Assembly (NCBI GenBank): GCA_016285215.1
Contig: JAEEQI010000123.1
Location: 1 to 7,182 of the forward strand
DNA length: 7,182 bases
Reading direction: 5' to 3'
DNA from: Bacteroidales bacterium
GTDB taxonomy: Bacteria; Bacteroidota; Bacteroidia; Bacteroidales; UBA932
The notes beneath the pieces are model-generated. The model was not told the origin of the DNA. It did not search any database and saw only the letters and a list, made by a program, of their open reading frames with translations. Below are positions 1 through 6,986 of this stretch, in pieces (the first letter of the stretch is position 1; the number at the start of each line of letters is the position of its first letter). A program made the translations under genes and the position numbers.

Positions 1-1071
1 ATAGCAGTAGACGATAAGGGCAATGATGGAAATGCCCAGAAGGATATACTGGATGGTCTTCTTTTTCTGGAAGTTGCTGGCAAAGCCGGCAGCGGCCACA
101 ATGAGCATGATGAAATACTGGATCAGGGTTACCTTGGAGCTGGCCCAGAACGAACCGGCATCCGGCAGTTCCAGGGAAAGGTTGCACTGCAGCATGTTCA
201 CGGCGTACTTCTGGAAGGGGAAGATGGCCGAATAATACAGCACGCACAGCAGGGCCACAATCCAGAACCCGCCGTCGGAAAGAATCTTTCCAATGTCGCT
301 GACTTTGAAGGGGTCGTCTTTTTCTTCGGCCTCTCCGGTCTGCTCGTCCAGCTTCTTGTCCATGAAGAAGTAGACGACGGTCATCATGACGGCGATGCAC
401 ATGAGCACCACGCCGAAAGCCACGCTGCGGGAGACGTCGACGTTGCCGCCCAGCTTGGCAAAGAAGGGGCTGAAGATCATGCAGGTGGCCACACCCAGAC
501 GGGCCAGGGCCATCTCGGAACCCATGGCCAGGGCCATTTCACGTCCCTTGAACCACTTCACGATACCACGGCTCACGGTAATACCGGCCATCTCGCAGCC
601 GCAACCGAAAATCATAAAGCCGCAGGCGGCCAGTTTGGCCGATGCCGGCATGCCGCGATAGAAGGGAGAAACCCCCAGTTCGTCAAAGAGCGGGATATAA
701 TTAAGGTTGTTGGTGAACCAAGTCTCCAGGCTGCTTCCCATGAAGGATTCGCTGACGGCATACCACTTGATGCAGGCGCCTACCAGCATCACGGATGCAC
801 TCAGGACGGCGGTAAACCGAACCCCCATCTTGTCCAGGATGATACCGGCAAAGATGAGGAAGAAAACAAATACGTTGAGGAACACCTCGGAGCCCTGCAT
901 GGTACCAAAGGCGGTGGAATCCCAGCCGCGGGTTTCCTGCATGAGGTCCTTGATGGGGGACAGGATGTCCATGAAAATGTAACTGCAGAACATGGCCATG
1001 GCCAGCAGCAGAAGGGCTGTCCAGCGCATGGCGGCCGAGTCACGGAGTGTTTTTACGGTAGAAGTAGACAT
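1..1071 (-). CDS. MFS transporter, MFSD1-like, 3' end outside the window
   Basis: A reading frame with no stop runs from an ATG at 1071 to the window edge, giving 357 residues of a polytopic inner-membrane transporter; the C-terminal third of a normal 12-helix MFS protein is missing only because the window ends. Visible hydrophobic segments lie near residues 17-38, 61-79, 86-104, 147-168, 181-203, 215-237, 267-290, 310-331 and 338-357. An MFS motif A-like stretch, AGIILDKMGVR, sits at 75-85 between helices 2 and 3. The segment WFKGREMALAMGSEMALARLG region (173-193) and the helix-7 segment ending YYSAIFPF (279-286) resemble the MFSD1 family of eukaryotic lysosomal and bacterial transporters. 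A charged linker (238-256) separates the two halves. An outward loop of about 40 residues (105-146) between helices 3 and 4 is long for an MFS protein. The substrate is unknown; small peptides are one guess, by analogy with MFSD1. The start is the first ATG after an in-frame stop at 1177-1179. The gene is divergent from the efflux operon. Confidence 0.9.
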   Translation of the reverse strand, partial: MSTSTVKTLRDSAAMRWTALLLLAMAMFCSYIFMDILSPIKDLMQETRGWDSTAFGTMQGSEVFLNVFVFFLIFAGIILDKMGVRFTAVLSASVMLVGACIKWYAVSESFMGSSLETWFTNNLNYIPLFDELGVSPFYRGMPASAKLAACGFMIFGCGCEMAGITVSRGIVKWFKGREMALAMGSEMALARLGVATCMIFSPFFAKLGGNVDVSRSVAFGVVLMCIAVMMTVVYFFMDKKLDEQTGEAEEKDDPFKVSDIGKILSDGGFWIVALLCVLYYSAIFPFQKYAVNMLQCNLSLELPDAGSFWASSKVTLIQYFIMLIVAAAGFASNFQKKKTIQYILLGISIIALIVYCY

Positions 1072-1089
1072 ATACTTATAAATGAATTT

Positions 1090-1099
1090 TCCAATTGGA
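1090..1099. promoter_or_regulatory. 10-bp perfect palindrome upstream of the MFS gene
   Basis: TCCAATTGGA is a perfect palindrome lying 18 bases upstream of the MFS start codon, on the MFS side of the intergenic region. It may be an operator in or near the MFS 5' leader. A palindrome this short can occur by chance, so the call rests only on symmetry and position. Confidence 0.2.
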
Positions 1100-1164
1100 G
1101 CGCTAAAGTAATGAAAAAAATCCAAAATGGCCGGTTTTTTGATACAAAATCCCAACCGATCCCC

Positions 1165-1195
1165 AACTTTCTTCGTCTAATAAACGAAAAAAGTT
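1165..1195. promoter_or_regulatory. Candidate operator: 12-bp-arm dyad touching the -33 element
   Basis: AACTTTCTTCGT (1165-1176) and ACGAAAAAAGTT (1184-1195) are inverted repeats with one mismatch in 12 positions, separated by the 7-base spacer CTAATAA. The right arm ends on the first T of the TTTG -33 box of the operon promoter. That position suits a repressor or activator site for the efflux operon. The arms are A/T-rich, which raises the odds of chance symmetry. A hairpin in RNA is less likely to matter, because the site lies upstream of the predicted plus-strand transcription start. Confidence 0.35.
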
Positions 1196-1225
1196 TTGCA
1201 AATTAAAAAAACAGTCCTATATTTG
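1195..1225 (+). promoter_or_regulatory. Bacteroidota-type promoter of the efflux operon
   Basis: TTTG at 1195-1198 and TATATTTG at 1218-1225 match the Bacteroidota primary sigma factor consensus (TTTG at -33, TAnnTTTG at -7), with a 19-base spacer that is in the normal range. Transcription would begin roughly at 1230-1233, leaving a leader of about 25 bases before the ATG at 1257. The leader is A-rich near the start codon and has no well-placed Shine-Dalgarno sequence, which is usual in this phylum. Confidence 0.75.
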
Positions 1226-1238
1226 CAGTGTAATAGGA
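1215..1238. promoter_or_regulatory. Candidate operator: inverted repeat across -7 box and start site
   Basis: TCCTAT (1215-1220) and ATAGGA (1233-1238) form a perfect 6-bp inverted repeat with a 12-base spacer. It straddles the -7 element and the predicted transcription start, where a bound repressor would block RNA polymerase. Such placement fits local repressors of efflux operons (PadR or MarR/TetR type), but no such regulator gene is in the window and the repeat is short. Confidence 0.25.
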
Positions 1239-1256
1239 TACTAATACAGCGAAATA

Positions 1257-1973
1257 ATGGCGCTAATAGAATTAAAAGAACTTAACAAAACTTACAACAA
1301 CGGGCAGCCGTTGCACGTTCTCAAGGGTATCAATCTCAGCATCGAAAGAGGTGAATTCGTGTCCATTATGGGTGCGTCGGGTTCCGGTAAGAGTACACTA
1401 CTTAACATTCTCGGAATTCTCGATAACTACGATACCGGAACCTATACCCTTGATGGAAAACTCATCAAAGACCTCACCGAGCGGCAAAGTGCAGACTACC
1501 GCAACCGTATGATCGGGTTCGTCTTCCAGAGTTTCAACCTCATCAGTTTCAAGACAGCCGTAGAAAACGTGGAGTTACCTTTATATTATCAAGGTGTCTC
1601 CCGCCGCCGCCGTCACGAACTGGCTATGGAATATCTGGAAAAACTGGGCCTCACCCCGTGGGCTTCCCACTTCCCCAACGAGATGTCCGGCGGTCAGAAG
1701 CAGCGTGTGGCCATTGCCCGCGCCCTCATCACCCATCCCCAGATTATCCTGGCCGATGAACCCACCGGTGCCCTGGACTCCAAGACCAGCGTTGAGGTTA
1801 TGCAGCTGCTCAAGCGCCTCAACCAGGAGGAAGGAATCACCATCATCGTGGTTACGCACGAAAGCGGCGTGGCCAACGAGACCAACAAGATCATCCATAT
1901 CAAAGACGGCATCATAGGCCAGATTGAAGAAAACACAGCCCACACCTCCTGGGGCGCCAGCATCATCAAGTAA
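1257..1973 (+). CDS. ABC exporter ATP-binding subunit, MacB/LolD type
   Basis: This 238-residue cytoplasmic ATPase would power the two FtsX-type permeases encoded directly downstream. All motifs needed for ATP hydrolysis are present: A-loop tyrosine Y13, Walker A GASGSGKS at 39-46, Q-loop Q91 in FVFQSFNLI, signature MSGGQKQR at 143-150, Walker B IILADEP at 163-169 with D167 and catalytic E168, D-loop ALDS at 172-175, and switch histidine H201. Length and motif spacing match the LolD/MacB nucleotide-binding family, which unlike E. coli MacB is not fused to its permease here. The ATG at 1257 follows a short leader from a clear promoter. Its TAA overlaps the next ATG by one base, suggesting translational coupling. 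Codon use changes within the gene: TTA/CTA leucine codons occur in the first 109 codons (five of them) and then disappear. The family is certain, the transported substrate is not. Confidence 0.96.
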   Translation: MALIELKELNKTYNNGQPLHVLKGINLSIERGEFVSIMGASGSGKSTLLNILGILDNYDTGTYTLDGKLIKDLTERQSADYRNRMIGFVFQSFNLISFKTAVENVELPLYYQGVSRRRRHELAMEYLEKLGLTPWASHFPNEMSGGQKQRVAIARALITHPQIILADEPTGALDSKTSVEVMQLLKRLNQEEGITIIVVTHESGVANETNKIIHIKDGIIGQIEENTAHTSWGASIIK

Positions 1974-3235
1974 TGCTAGAATTATATCACGAAATTGTCA
2001 GTTCCCTCCGGAACAACAAGCTCCGCACAGCCCTCACCGGCTTTGCGGTGAGCTGGGGCATCTTTCTGCTGATAGCGCTGCTGGGAGCCGGCAACGGCCT
2101 TATGAATTCCTTTATGGGTAATATGGAGGACTACATCTCCCAGGGCGTTACGGTAGAAGGCTGGATGACCTCCAAGCCCTATGCCGGCTATAAGGAAGGG
2201 CGCATTATCCAACTGGATAACGCAGACCTTCACTATACCCAGGACTCCCGTTGGCAGGGCGTGATAGAGAATGTCACCCTGGCCACAGCTTACACCGGCG
2301 TAACTCTTTCCCTGAACGGACTAACCGTTGCAGGTTCCGTAAGGGGAGTGATGCCCGAATACCAGGATCAGAGAAAAATCAGAATGTCCGCAGGCCGCTT
2401 CCTGAATCCCGACGACGTCAGAGAAGGCCGAAAGGTCATTGTGATAAGCTCGGCCCAGGCCAAGGAGCTGCTTCCCCATAACCCCGACGCACTGGTTGGC
2501 AAATGGATCAATGTTGGAAACGTAGCTTTTCGCGTAGTGGGCATCTACAGCACCGACGAGTCCAGTATGACGCGTCTCTGCCCCATACCCTATTCTACTT
2601 ACAAAAGCATCTACAACCCCGACGACAAGATTGACGCCATTACCTTTACCGTAAACGGGCCCAAAACGTTGGAAGAGCACCGTGCCTTTGAAGATCTCTA
2701 TACCGATGGTCTCAAAGTACGCCACCACGTGGCCCCGGACGACAACCGCGGTTTCTGGATTGACAATGGTTACACCGACAACCTGGAAATGAACAAGGCC
2801 TCCCGGATCATCCGCATTGCCTTGTGGATCCTGGGTATCCTGACCCTCATCAGCGGTATAGTTGGCGTGAGCAACATTATGCTCATCACCGTAAAGGAGC
2901 GTACCCACGAGTTCGGTATCCGCAAGGCCATTGGAGCCAAGCCCGGAGCCATCCTCAAGCTCATCATTGGAGAAAGCATCAGCATCACCGCGGTGTTTGG
3001 ATACATTGGTATGTTTATGGGTATGGTGGCCTGTCAGATTATGGACAAGACCGTGGCCCAGGATTCCGTAAACATTGGCGGAGAAGAAATCCGTATGCTG
3101 GTGAATCCCAATGTGGGTCTGGACATAGCCCTGGAAGCCACCCTGCTGTTAATTATTGCCGGAACCCTGGCCGGAGTCATCCCTGCCTGGAAAGCGGCGC
3201 GTGTTAAACCCATAGAAGCATTGAGGGCCGACTAA
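1973..3235 (+). CDS. FtsX/MacB-type ABC transporter permease, first copy
   Basis: A 420-residue inner-membrane subunit with MacB architecture. A short amphipathic N-terminus ([13 protein letters not shown], 12-24) leads into helix 1 at about 21-40, followed by a large periplasmic MacB core domain at about 41-278. Three helices of the FtsX domain follow, near 281-304, 330-355 and 385-405. The coupling segment [16 protein letters not shown] (307-322) is the conserved FtsX stretch that contacts the ATPase, and the C-terminal [11 protein letters not shown] (408-418) is also family-typical. The periplasmic part has the usual GRFLNPDDV...KVIVIS pattern near 141-159. The start codon shares one base with the ATPase stop, and its own TAA again shares one base with the next ATG. 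It probably pairs with the second permease to make a heterodimeric channel, since the two are similar in length and motifs. In MacB-type pumps this subunit transmits force to the periplasm and does not carry substrate across the inner membrane. Confidence 0.95.
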   Translation: MLELYHEIVSSLRNNKLRTALTGFAVSWGIFLLIALLGAGNGLMNSFMGNMEDYISQGVTVEGWMTSKPYAGYKEGRIIQLDNADLHYTQDSRWQGVIENVTLATAYTGVTLSLNGLTVAGSVRGVMPEYQDQRKIRMSAGRFLNPDDVREGRKVIVISSAQAKELLPHNPDALVGKWINVGNVAFRVVGIYSTDESSMTRLCPIPYSTYKSIYNPDDKIDAITFTVNGPKTLEEHRAFEDLYTDGLKVRHHVAPDDNRGFWIDNGYTDNLEMNKASRIIRIALWILGILTLISGIVGVSNIMLITVKERTHEFGIRKAIGAKPGAILKLIIGESISITAVFGYIGMFMGMVACQIMDKTVAQDSVNIGGEEIRMLVNPNVGLDIALEATLLLIIAGTLAGVIPAWKAARVKPIEALRAD

Positions 3236-4491
3236 TGAAAAAGTGGTTTGATACAGATACATTCCGGGAAATCCTGGACAGTCTCCTGCGGAACAAGAGC
3301 CGCAGCTTCCTTACCGGATTCGGCGTTTTCTGGGGCGTCTTTATGCTTATGCTGCTCACCGGCGGCGGGCGGGGCTTCAAGCAAATACTGATAGATAACT
3401 TCGCCGGCTTTGCCCAGAACACCTGCGTTGCCTTTGCCAACAATACCTCCAAGCCTTACAAAGGTTTTGAAAAAGGCCGAACCTGGAATATGGATTACGG
3501 CGACGTGGACCGGCTCAAGGCCCTGGTTCCCGAGCTGGAAACCGTTACCCCTTCGGTGAGCCTCTGGGGCAAGAGCGTAACCCGCGGCGAGTACACTTCT
3601 TCCAGGGCCGTGGTCAAAGGTGCCCGGGCCGATTATGCCAATATCGAAACCCCTCAGATGAGGTATGGCCGATGGATCAACGACGCCGATAACCTGAACG
3701 AGCGCAAAGTTTGCGTGATTGGTAAGCGTGTCTATGAAGAACTTTTCCCGGAGGGAGGCTCTCCGTTGGGTGAGCGAATCAGCATAGACGGCAGTTACTA
3801 TACCATTGTGGGCGTAGATTGGAGGGACAGTAACGGCATCAGCATCAACGGACGGGCCAGTGATGCGGTAACCATTCCCATCAACCAGGCCAGAAGAGCC
3901 TACAACCTGGGTAATACCATCCATATGCTGTGCTTCACCGCCAAGCCGGGCATTACTATGAGCGACGTTACGCCCCGGGTACAGGAGGTGATGGCCAGAA
4001 GGCATATGTTCGATCCCACCGACGAACAAGCCCTGTTCCTGCTCAACACGCAGCTCATCTTTGGAATTGTGGACAACCTGTTCAACGGTATCAATTTCCT
4101 CATTTGGCTTATTGGTATTGGGACCTTGCTGGCCGGCGTGATTGGCGTATCCAACATTATGATGGTGAGCGTGAAGGAACGCACCACCGAGATTGGTATC
4201 CGTCGCGCCATTGGTGCCACCCCTCAACAGATCCTGAGCCAGATTATTTCTGAAAGTATTGTCCTTACGCTGGTGGCGGGCCTTTCGGCCATAGTGTTCA
4301 GCGTACTTATATTATACGGCGTAGAGCTGGGTATGACAGACGACGGTATCCTGAAGGCTCCCTTCCAGGTGCCCTTCTGGACGGCCGTGCTGGCCGCCTC
4401 CCTGCTGGCCATCCTGGGCGTTGTGGCAGGTCTGATGCCGGCCGCCCGTGCCATGCAGATCAAGCCCGTAGACGCCATGAGAGATGAATAA
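3235..4491 (+). CDS. FtsX/MacB-type ABC transporter permease, second copy
   Basis: A 418-residue paralogue of the upstream permease. Helix 1 is at about 25-44, the periplasmic MacB core domain at about 45-283, and helices 2-4 near 286-310, 341-364 and 381-403. The two proteins align at LTGFxVxWGxF near the N-terminus, at GVSNIM..VKERT.E.GIR.AIGA (here about 304-328), and at the C-terminal KP.(D/E)A(M/L)R (410-416). Their periplasmic domains look much less alike. The N-terminus is longer before helix 1 ([21 protein letters not shown]), as is common in second permeases of Bacteroidota export operons. The coupling segment is intact, so it should engage the ATPase. The ATG overlaps the preceding stop (TAATG). 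Three cysteines (64, 160, 233) fall in the predicted periplasmic domain; a disulfide is possible but not shown. A tandem permease pair with one ATPase gene suggests a heterodimer, although two homodimers cannot be excluded. Confidence 0.95.
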   Translation: MKKWFDTDTFREILDSLLRNKSRSFLTGFGVFWGVFMLMLLTGGGRGFKQILIDNFAGFAQNTCVAFANNTSKPYKGFEKGRTWNMDYGDVDRLKALVPELETVTPSVSLWGKSVTRGEYTSSRAVVKGARADYANIETPQMRYGRWINDADNLNERKVCVIGKRVYEELFPEGGSPLGERISIDGSYYTIVGVDWRDSNGISINGRASDAVTIPINQARRAYNLGNTIHMLCFTAKPGITMSDVTPRVQEVMARRHMFDPTDEQALFLLNTQLIFGIVDNLFNGINFLIWLIGIGTLLAGVIGVSNIMMVSVKERTTEIGIRRAIGATPQQILSQIISESIVLTLVAGLSAIVFSVLILYGVELGMTDDGILKAPFQVPFWTAVLAASLLAILGVVAGLMPAARAMQIKPVDAMRDE

Positions 4492-4509
4492 TAAATAGTT
4501 GTTAGTTAT

Positions 4510-5601
4510 ATGAAAAAGTTTTTCCGAATTCTGATGATTGTTGTGGTGGCCGCCATCTTTGTGGGCACCTTCGCCTACCTGTTCAAGCGGTCCCAGCCCA
4601 AAGAGACGGTGTACGAGGAGCTCGTTCCCGCGATGGACACCATCTCCAAATCTACCGTGGTCACGGGCAAGATCCAGCCCCGCGACGAGGTCAACGTGAA
4701 GCCCCAGATCAACGGCATCGTGGCCGAAGTTTACAAAGAAGCCGGCCAGACCGTCCAGAAGGACGAGATCATTGCCAAGCTCAAGGTGATTCCGGATATG
4801 AACCAGCTGTCTTCGGCCCAGAGCCGCGTGCGCCTGAGCGAAGTCAACCTCAAGCAGGCTCAGATCAACTACGACCGAGAGAAGAAGCTCTATGACCAGA
4901 AGCTGGTGAGCGCCGAGTCCTTCGAGAAGGTGACCCAGGCCCTCAAGCAGGCCCAGGAGGAGCACTCCATTGCCAAGGAGACCCTGGAGATTGTCCGCGA
5001 CGGTGTTTCTTCGGCCAATAAGAGCGGAAGTACCACCCTCATCCGTTCCACCATCTCCGGCCTGATCCTGGACGTGCCCGTGAAAGTGGGTAACTCCGTG
5101 ACTATGTCCAACACCTTCAACGACGGTACCACCATTGCTACCGTGGCCAATATGGACGACCTCATCTTTGACGGCAATATTGACGAGACGGAAGTGGGTA
5201 TGCTGCATCTGGGCCTGCCCGTGCGTATTACCGTGGGCGCTCTGAGGGACCTCTCCTTTGACGCAGCTCTGGAATACATCGCCCCCAAGGCCACCGTTTC
5301 CGGCGGTACCAACCTCTTTGAGATCAAGGCTTCCGTGAAGGTTCCCGGCGACGTAACCATCCGCAGCGGCTACAGCGCCAACGCCGAGATTGTGCTCCAG
5401 CGCGCAGAGAACGTGCTCACCATTGAGGAGAGCGCCATCCAGTTTGAAGGAGACGACACCTATGTATACGTAATGGGGGCCGAAGGCTATGAAAAGCGCC
5501 CCGTGGTCACCGGTCTCTCCGACGGCGTAAAGATTGAAATCAAGGAAGGGCTCACCACTTCTGACAAAGTCCGCGGTCCGCAGATCATTAACGCTAAGTA
5601 A
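4510..5601 (+). CDS. Periplasmic adaptor (membrane fusion protein), HlyD/MacA-like
   Basis: This 363-residue protein would bridge the permeases and the outer membrane channel. An N-terminal membrane anchor spans about residues 5-25, with no lipobox cysteine. Domain order is standard: first half of the lipoyl domain about 50-92 (VTGKIQPRDEVNVKPQINGIV region), helical hairpin about 98-165 (rich in Gln, Lys and Glu), second lipoyl half about 175-215 (ISGLILDVPVKVGNSV), beta-barrel about 216-297, and a membrane-proximal domain to the end. The NDGTTIATVANM stretch (204-215) is typical of Bacteroidota adaptors that work with FtsX-type permeases. The helical hairpin is short, implying a modest periplasmic reach; total length is at the low end for the family. 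The start lies 18 bases after the second permease in an A/T-rich spacer without a Shine-Dalgarno sequence. Codon use is strongly biased towards C- and G-ending codons, more so than in the ATPase gene. Confidence 0.95.
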   Translation: MKKFFRILMIVVVAAIFVGTFAYLFKRSQPKETVYEELVPAMDTISKSTVVTGKIQPRDEVNVKPQINGIVAEVYKEAGQTVQKDEIIAKLKVIPDMNQLSSAQSRVRLSEVNLKQAQINYDREKKLYDQKLVSAESFEKVTQALKQAQEEHSIAKETLEIVRDGVSSANKSGSTTLIRSTISGLILDVPVKVGNSVTMSNTFNDGTTIATVANMDDLIFDGNIDETEVGMLHLGLPVRITVGALRDLSFDAALEYIAPKATVSGGTNLFEIKASVKVPGDVTIRSGYSANAEIVLQRAENVLTIEESAIQFEGDDTYVYVMGAEGYEKRPVVTGLSDGVKIEIKEGLTTSDKVRGPQIINAK

Positions 5602-5604
5602 GCT

Positions 5605-6918
5605 ATGAAGACATTGCTCATTGCCCTGGCGGTTCTTACCGCCCCCACCGACTCCCTGCCGGATCTGACCCATCCCTGGAACCTCCAGGAATGCATTGAC
5701 TGGGCCATGGACAACAACCTTACCGTGGCCGGCAGCGAGCTCACCGTGGAGTCCCGCACCATAGACAACAATACGGCCAAGATGGCCTGGCTGCCCGCCG
5801 TGAGCGGCTCCATTGGAGAGAACTTCAGCTTTGGCCGCGGTATTGGCGGAAACAATACCTACGAGAAAGGTAACACCTCTTCTACCAGCTTCTCCGTGGG
5901 CGCCAGTATGAACCTGTTCGACGGTCTGGCCACGCCCCGCCGTATGCAGCTGGCCAAGCTCAACCTGGCAGCCGCCACGGCCGACCTGGAAAAAGCCCGT
6001 GACGACGTAAGCGTCAAGGTGGCCCAGGCCTATGTCCAGATCCTTTACAACTATGAAATCCGCGATGTGGCCGCCCGCCAGGTTTCCATCGATTCCCTGC
6101 AGGTGGAGCGTCTCCAGGGCCTCTTTGAAACCGGCCGTGCTTCGGCCGCCGAGGTGTCCCAGCAGAAGGCCACCCTGGCCCAGAGCCGCGTTACGCTCAT
6201 CCAGGCCACCAACAACATCCGCAGCTCCCTGCTGGACCTGGCCCAGCTGCTGGAGTTCCCCTATTGGGAAGGCTTCTCCGTCGTTCGGCCCAAAGTCACC
6301 TTCTCTTCTCTGGTGATTCCTCATCCCGACGAGATTTACGCCGAGGCGCTGAGCATCCGTCCCGCCATCCGGGCCGAAAAACTCCGCCTGGAAGGTGCCA
6401 AGAAGCAGATCCAGATTGCCAAGGCCGGCTACTATCCCTCCCTTTCCCTGGGCGGTGGCGTGGGTACCAACTACTATACCAGCTTTGCCACGCAGGGCTT
6501 CTGGGATCAGTTGCAGTCCAACTTCAACAAGTACGTGAGCGTATCTATGAACATCCCCATCTTCACCCGGTTCAATACCCGCAACCAGGTGCGCAGCGCC
6601 AAGGTTCAGTACCGTACGCAGGAGCTCAACCTGCTCCGTACCCAGCACACGCTGTATAAGGAGATTCAGCAGGCCTGGAACAGCGCCGTGGCCTCCCAGG
6701 CCAAGCACGCCGCCTCCCTGGATGCCGCCGCCGCCGCCGAAGACGCCTTCACGCTCACCAAGGCCAAATACGAGAACGGTAAGGCCACCATCACCGAGTT
6801 CAACGAGTCCCTGGCCCGCCTGGTCAAGGCCCAGTCCGACTCCGTGCAGGCCACCTACGAGTGCCTGTACCAGACCGCCCTGGTAGAATTCTACCGCGGC
6901 CGGCCCCTGACCCTATAG
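5605..6918 (+). CDS. TolC-like outer membrane efflux protein
   Basis: A 437-residue outer membrane factor forming the exit duct of the pump, presumably as a trimer. The internal duplication of the OEP family is visible. AKMAWLPAVSGSIGENFSFG (58-77) matches AKAGYYPSLSLGGGVGTNYY (272-291). VGASMNLFDG (98-107) matches VSMNIPIFTR (313-322). FETGRASAAEVSQQKATLAQ (174-193) matches YENGKATITEFNESLARLVK (389-408). Each repeat supplies beta strands flanked by long helices. The first helix begins with the usual LQECIDWAMDNN (27-38), and the C-terminal FYRGRPL (429-435) is typical of Bacteroidota members. The signal sequence is short (hydrophobic about 3-13) and has only a weak cleavage site, perhaps after A13 or near S17, with no lipobox cysteine. 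The start follows the adaptor stop by three bases. Being last in the operon, it is a dedicated partner of this pump and not a shared channel encoded elsewhere. Confidence 0.95.
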   Translation: MKTLLIALAVLTAPTDSLPDLTHPWNLQECIDWAMDNNLTVAGSELTVESRTIDNNTAKMAWLPAVSGSIGENFSFGRGIGGNNTYEKGNTSSTSFSVGASMNLFDGLATPRRMQLAKLNLAAATADLEKARDDVSVKVAQAYVQILYNYEIRDVAARQVSIDSLQVERLQGLFETGRASAAEVSQQKATLAQSRVTLIQATNNIRSSLLDLAQLLEFPYWEGFSVVRPKVTFSSLVIPHPDEIYAEALSIRPAIRAEKLRLEGAKKQIQIAKAGYYPSLSLGGGVGTNYYTSFATQGFWDQLQSNFNKYVSVSMNIPIFTRFNTRNQVRSAKVQYRTQELNLLRTQHTLYKEIQQAWNSAVASQAKHAASLDAAAAAEDAFTLTKAKYENGKATITEFNESLARLVKAQSDSVQATYECLYQTALVEFYRGRPLTL

Positions 6919-6942
6919 ACCCCGTCGTTGGGTCCTTCCCCT

Positions 6943-6986
6943 ACGCCGCAGCCTGCACTTTTGCCCAAAAACGCTTGCTGCGGCGT
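6943..6986 (+). terminator. Possible terminator hairpin of the efflux operon
   Basis: ACGCCGCAGC (6943-6952) and GCTGCGGCGT (6977-6986) are perfect 10-bp inverted repeats, very G/C-rich, with a 24-base loop. The hairpin begins 24 bases after the operon stop. Only TTT then CG follows, so it is not a canonical Rho-independent terminator; it may end transcription weakly or protect the 3' end of the mRNA. Confidence 0.4.

Larger units (their letters stand above)
1072..1256. other. Divergent A/T-rich intergenic region
   Basis: These 185 bases separate the MFS gene (minus) from the ABC operon (plus) and are much richer in A/T than the flanking genes. They contain a well-formed plus-strand promoter and at least three dyads, listed separately. 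No convincing minus-strand promoter was found. The best -7 candidate, TACTTTAG on the minus strand (plus 1103-1110), departs from TAnnTTTG and has no TTTG at the expected distance. No small gene is visible. Confidence 0.8.
1257..6918 (+). other. Five-gene tripartite ABC efflux operon
   Basis: The ATPase, two permeases, adaptor and outer membrane factor lie on the same strand with junctions of -1, -1, +18 and +3 bases. One recognisable promoter precedes the set and none is evident inside it. The content equals a MacAB-TolC-type pump in which the ATPase is a separate polypeptide and the permease function is carried by two different genes. Co-transcription is inferred from spacing. Confidence 0.85.

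Noticed and set aside
386..982. Plus-strand open frames opposite the MFS gene
   Set aside because: They lie opposite a transporter gene with clear helices and family motifs, and their translations look like random basic and proline-rich sequence.
1103..1110. TACTTTAG on the minus strand as the -7 box of the MFS gene
   Set aside because: It deviates from TAnnTTTG, and no TTTG lies about 19-21 bases upstream, so it is not listed as a promoter.
2321..2908. A 195-codon open frame on the minus strand across the first permease
   Set aside because: It is a codon-aligned shadow of the permease gene with low-complexity Gly/Val/His content and no family resemblance.
3232..4227. A 331-codon open frame on the minus strand across the second permease
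   Set aside because: It is the same codon-aligned shadow effect opposite a clear FtsX-type permease, and no domain or start context supports it.
4312..6708. A 798-codon open frame on the minus strand across the adaptor and outer membrane factor genes
   Set aside because: It is codon-aligned with the sense genes, so it stays open only because they lack TTA, CTA and TCA codons. Its translation is rich in Gly, His, Val and Leu without any recognisable domain, and the sense-strand proteins are well-defined families.
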